A stretch of 10,329 bases of DNA, taken from the NCBI GenBank assembly GCA_003024985.2, contig PXIH01S0100644.1; one strand, given 5' to 3'. The notes below the pieces were generated by a model. It saw only the letters and a program-made list of their open reading frames with translations. It had not been told where the DNA came from and did not search any database. The first letter of the stretch is position 1. Each line of letters starts with the position of its first letter. Shown here one piece after another: positions 8,701-10,329 of the stretch. The stretch comes from Euperipatoides rowelli. Taxonomy: Eukaryota > Onychophora > Udeonychophora > Euonychophora > Peripatopsidae. A program made the translations under genes and the position numbers.

Positions 8701-9990
8701 GATCTTAATCATTGAAAGTGTATCAGCCATCATGCATTTGTTCCAAAATCCTTGGTAGCAAGTTTCCATTATGTAAATATCTTGATGAAACCGTTGCACT
8801 TGCTAATCACTCACTGTGCCAAGGTTTTCTGGAAACCAATCTATATGGGAATGCTGGAAATGCATTTTCATCAATATGCAACACCCAATTTCTTTTTACG
8901 CATTGAGTAGGTTTTCAACTCCATTCTTATAGGAAGGAGACTTGTTAGTTCCCAGAAAGTTTGTGCATATTCATTTGAAAGCCAGCCATGCTTTCAATTC
9001 CAGTGAACTTTCGGTATTTTGGAATTCAATATCTAATAAAATTCCCTGATTTTGGATCCAGCAAAAATTCCCTCCTACAATTTTGCTGTACTAACTTTCG
9101 GAAATTTCTTACAAAGGTATTGGAACCCTTCCAAATTGACTTTATCATTGCTTTAACAAAATTCTTCAATAAATCAAGTTTAATGTGGAGAGGTGATAGG
9201 AAGATCTTCTTGGTTTCAGCAAAAGGGACAGAATGGACAATGCGAGTTTCTGGGACATATGTAGAACTTAGTTGTCAGTCATGTTTGTTCTGTAGTGGCA
9301 TGACTGTCCCAGAGGCAATGGAAATAACGGCATTTTGTAAATATGGCTTGCATATCCAATAACATGCCTTTAACTTTCAGATCTCCAATGAGGTTCCATT
9401 AATGATTATTGTATTGGATTGCCATAAGTACGACACCCACATTGTCATAATGTCTCTTTTAGTTGGCCAGAATGAACAATGGGAATGGATGACCTTACAA
9501 TTCCCTTTTGCAAAAGAACTGCTTTGAGGTTTCACTGTGATAAATCAATGAAAAGATGCCAGTCAGATACCACATTTGTTTAAGACAAGTTTGGGAATAG
9601 TTCGTTTTTCATATCATGGCGATAACATAGAGAACTAGCCTATCTACTGGAAAGTATTTTGTTAAATTAAAATTCCACTTTCAGTAGTAACTGACAATAA
9701 CATTTTTCTGAAGTAATTTTCTTCCCTTTAGTCTTGAGATGTAAAGCTCTGCTTTCTCTTTAGACAGAGATAAGTATCTAACAAGTTCATTCAATTGTCC
9801 TTGGTCGAATAGCTTTGATTCAAAATTCTTTCCTTCTAATTTATAATCTGGATCTGCAGATGGAATGCCATGAATTGCACCTTCATTTTCATTTATGTCA
9901 TCTTTGATAGCCCATCATCAAGGGGAATTGGAACGGGTAATGATTCATCATGTTCTATTGGTCTATATGCTGAATCCATGTTTGGATAAA
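8701..9990 (-). pseudogene. Pseudogene of an uncharacterised multicopy invertebrate protein family
   Basis: On the - strand, conserved blocks run in order in shifting frames: Y-P-N-M-D-S-A-Y-R-P (from 9988), then L-N-E-L-V-R-Y-L-S-L-S-K-E-K-A-E-L (from 9794), W-H-L-F-I-D with L-K-A-V-L-L (9561-9451), G-D-L-K-V-K-G-M-L-L with F-H-C-L-W-D-S (9386-9282), an 82-codon open frame (9274-9029) containing P-L-H-I-K-L-D-L-L-K-N-F-V-K-A-M, then M-H-F-Q-H-S-H-I-D-W-F-P-E-N-L-G (about 8850) and R-F-H-Q-D-I-Y-I-M-E-T with Y-Q-G-F-W-N (about 8790-8740). From memory this matches a family of several hundred residues, labelled uncharacterised and highly repeated in arthropods. Function is unknown to me. At least four frameshifts and several stops disable it. 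The 5' boundary is unclear. A pyrimidine tract and an AG near 10025-10050 could be an old splice acceptor. Confidence 0.75.
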
Positions 9991-10166
9991 CAATCAGGTG
10001 TTTGCTCTTTGCAGGAAACCTTTCTGTCTCAATAAATTCATAAACAAAAGAAAAAAAGAAGAGTGATTGGGTGGTCTTTATCTATTTGGATTTCCAGTGA
10101 ATTATTTACTTTTAAATTAAATGCATTTAATAGATAATAAACAGATCAGGCTTTATTGCTAATATA

Positions 10167-10329
10167 GGCCCCATTCGCATGGACACTTTATACGCGGTTG
10201 AACCGCGGTTGAACCGCGGATAGTACCATTCGTATGGACATTTTCATCCGCGGCTCATACGCGGCTCAGCCACCCTTCTTGAGGCTGGCTGAGCCACGGT
10301 TGAGCCTTAATCACTGTCCATGCGAACAC
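10167..10329. mobile_element. CpG-rich foldback (MITE-like) element with 11-bp repeats, cut by window end
   Basis: TTCGCATGGACA (10174-10185) and its exact reverse complement TGTCCATGCGAA (10315-10326) bound the element. A second, direct copy of the terminus, CCATTCGTATGGACA, lies at 10226-10240 and differs from 10171-10185 by one base. The inner part is itself palindromic: GGCTCAGCCA (10263-10272) pairs with TGGCTGAGCC (10286-10295). The arms contain 11-bp tandem units: CGCGGTTGAAC twice exactly (10193-10203, 10204-10214) and CGCGGCTCATA/CGCGGCTCAGC (10249-10259, 10260-10270). Eleven CpGs fall in 10193-10262, far above the rest of the window. No coding sequence is present. The superfamily is unassigned, and the right flank lies outside the window. 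Confidence 0.75.

Noticed and set aside
8712-8906. + strand open stretch of 64 codons
   Set aside because: It is antisense to the well-matching - strand pseudogene blocks (R-F-H-Q-D-I, H-S-H-I-D-W-F-P) and shows no similarity of its own.
8988-9362. + strand open stretch of 124 codons, the longest in the window
   Set aside because: It lies opposite the - strand relic, whose P-L-H-I-K-L and L-W-D-S blocks explain the sequence. The + strand peptide resembles nothing I recognise and is best seen as an antisense shadow.

Overview
This is an A+T-rich, CpG-poor stretch of animal nuclear DNA. I found no intact protein-coding gene, no rRNA or tRNA gene and no CRISPR array. It reads as a graveyard of transposable elements set in low-complexity AT sequence. 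The long poly-T and poly-A runs, scattered single N bases, a decayed CR1-like LINE, hAT-like and piggyBac-like remnants and MITE-like foldback DNA all fit an invertebrate genome. The relic at 8701-9990 resembles, from memory, a multicopy uncharacterised protein family I associate with arthropods such as aphids and spiders. An arthropod is therefore my best guess, and another AT-rich invertebrate such as a cnidarian is possible. The taxon is inference only.

Layout. Positions 1-1815 hold two piggyBac-like termini at TTAA sites (TTAA at 286-289 and 802-805), a 3.4-copy tandem array with a period of about 190 bp (937-1571), and a diverged second copy of the second terminus (about 1755-1815). Positions 1816-3708 show no recognisable gene. 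Positions 3709-4192 look like a non-autonomous hAT-type element with imperfect inverted ends. Positions 4678-4830 are an array of ATTAATT motifs beginning with a hAT-like terminus. About 400 bp downstream, at 5205-5330, is a fragment of a hAT transposase C-terminal dimerisation domain.

Positions 5575-7090 carry a + strand CR1-like non-LTR retrotransposon ORF2 relic. Endonuclease, linker and C-terminal parts can be read, but the reverse transcriptase palm is missing. Positions 7091-8700 are AT-rich and unassigned, with two inverted repeats. Positions 8701-9990 carry a - strand pseudogene of the uncharacterised family, with several frames that follow each other in order. The window ends at 10167-10329 in a GC- and CpG-rich palindromic element made partly of exact 11-bp repeats. 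It is probably the youngest insertion here.

No set of genes appears to work together. The content is best explained as successive insertions that decayed by point mutation, small indels and deletion.
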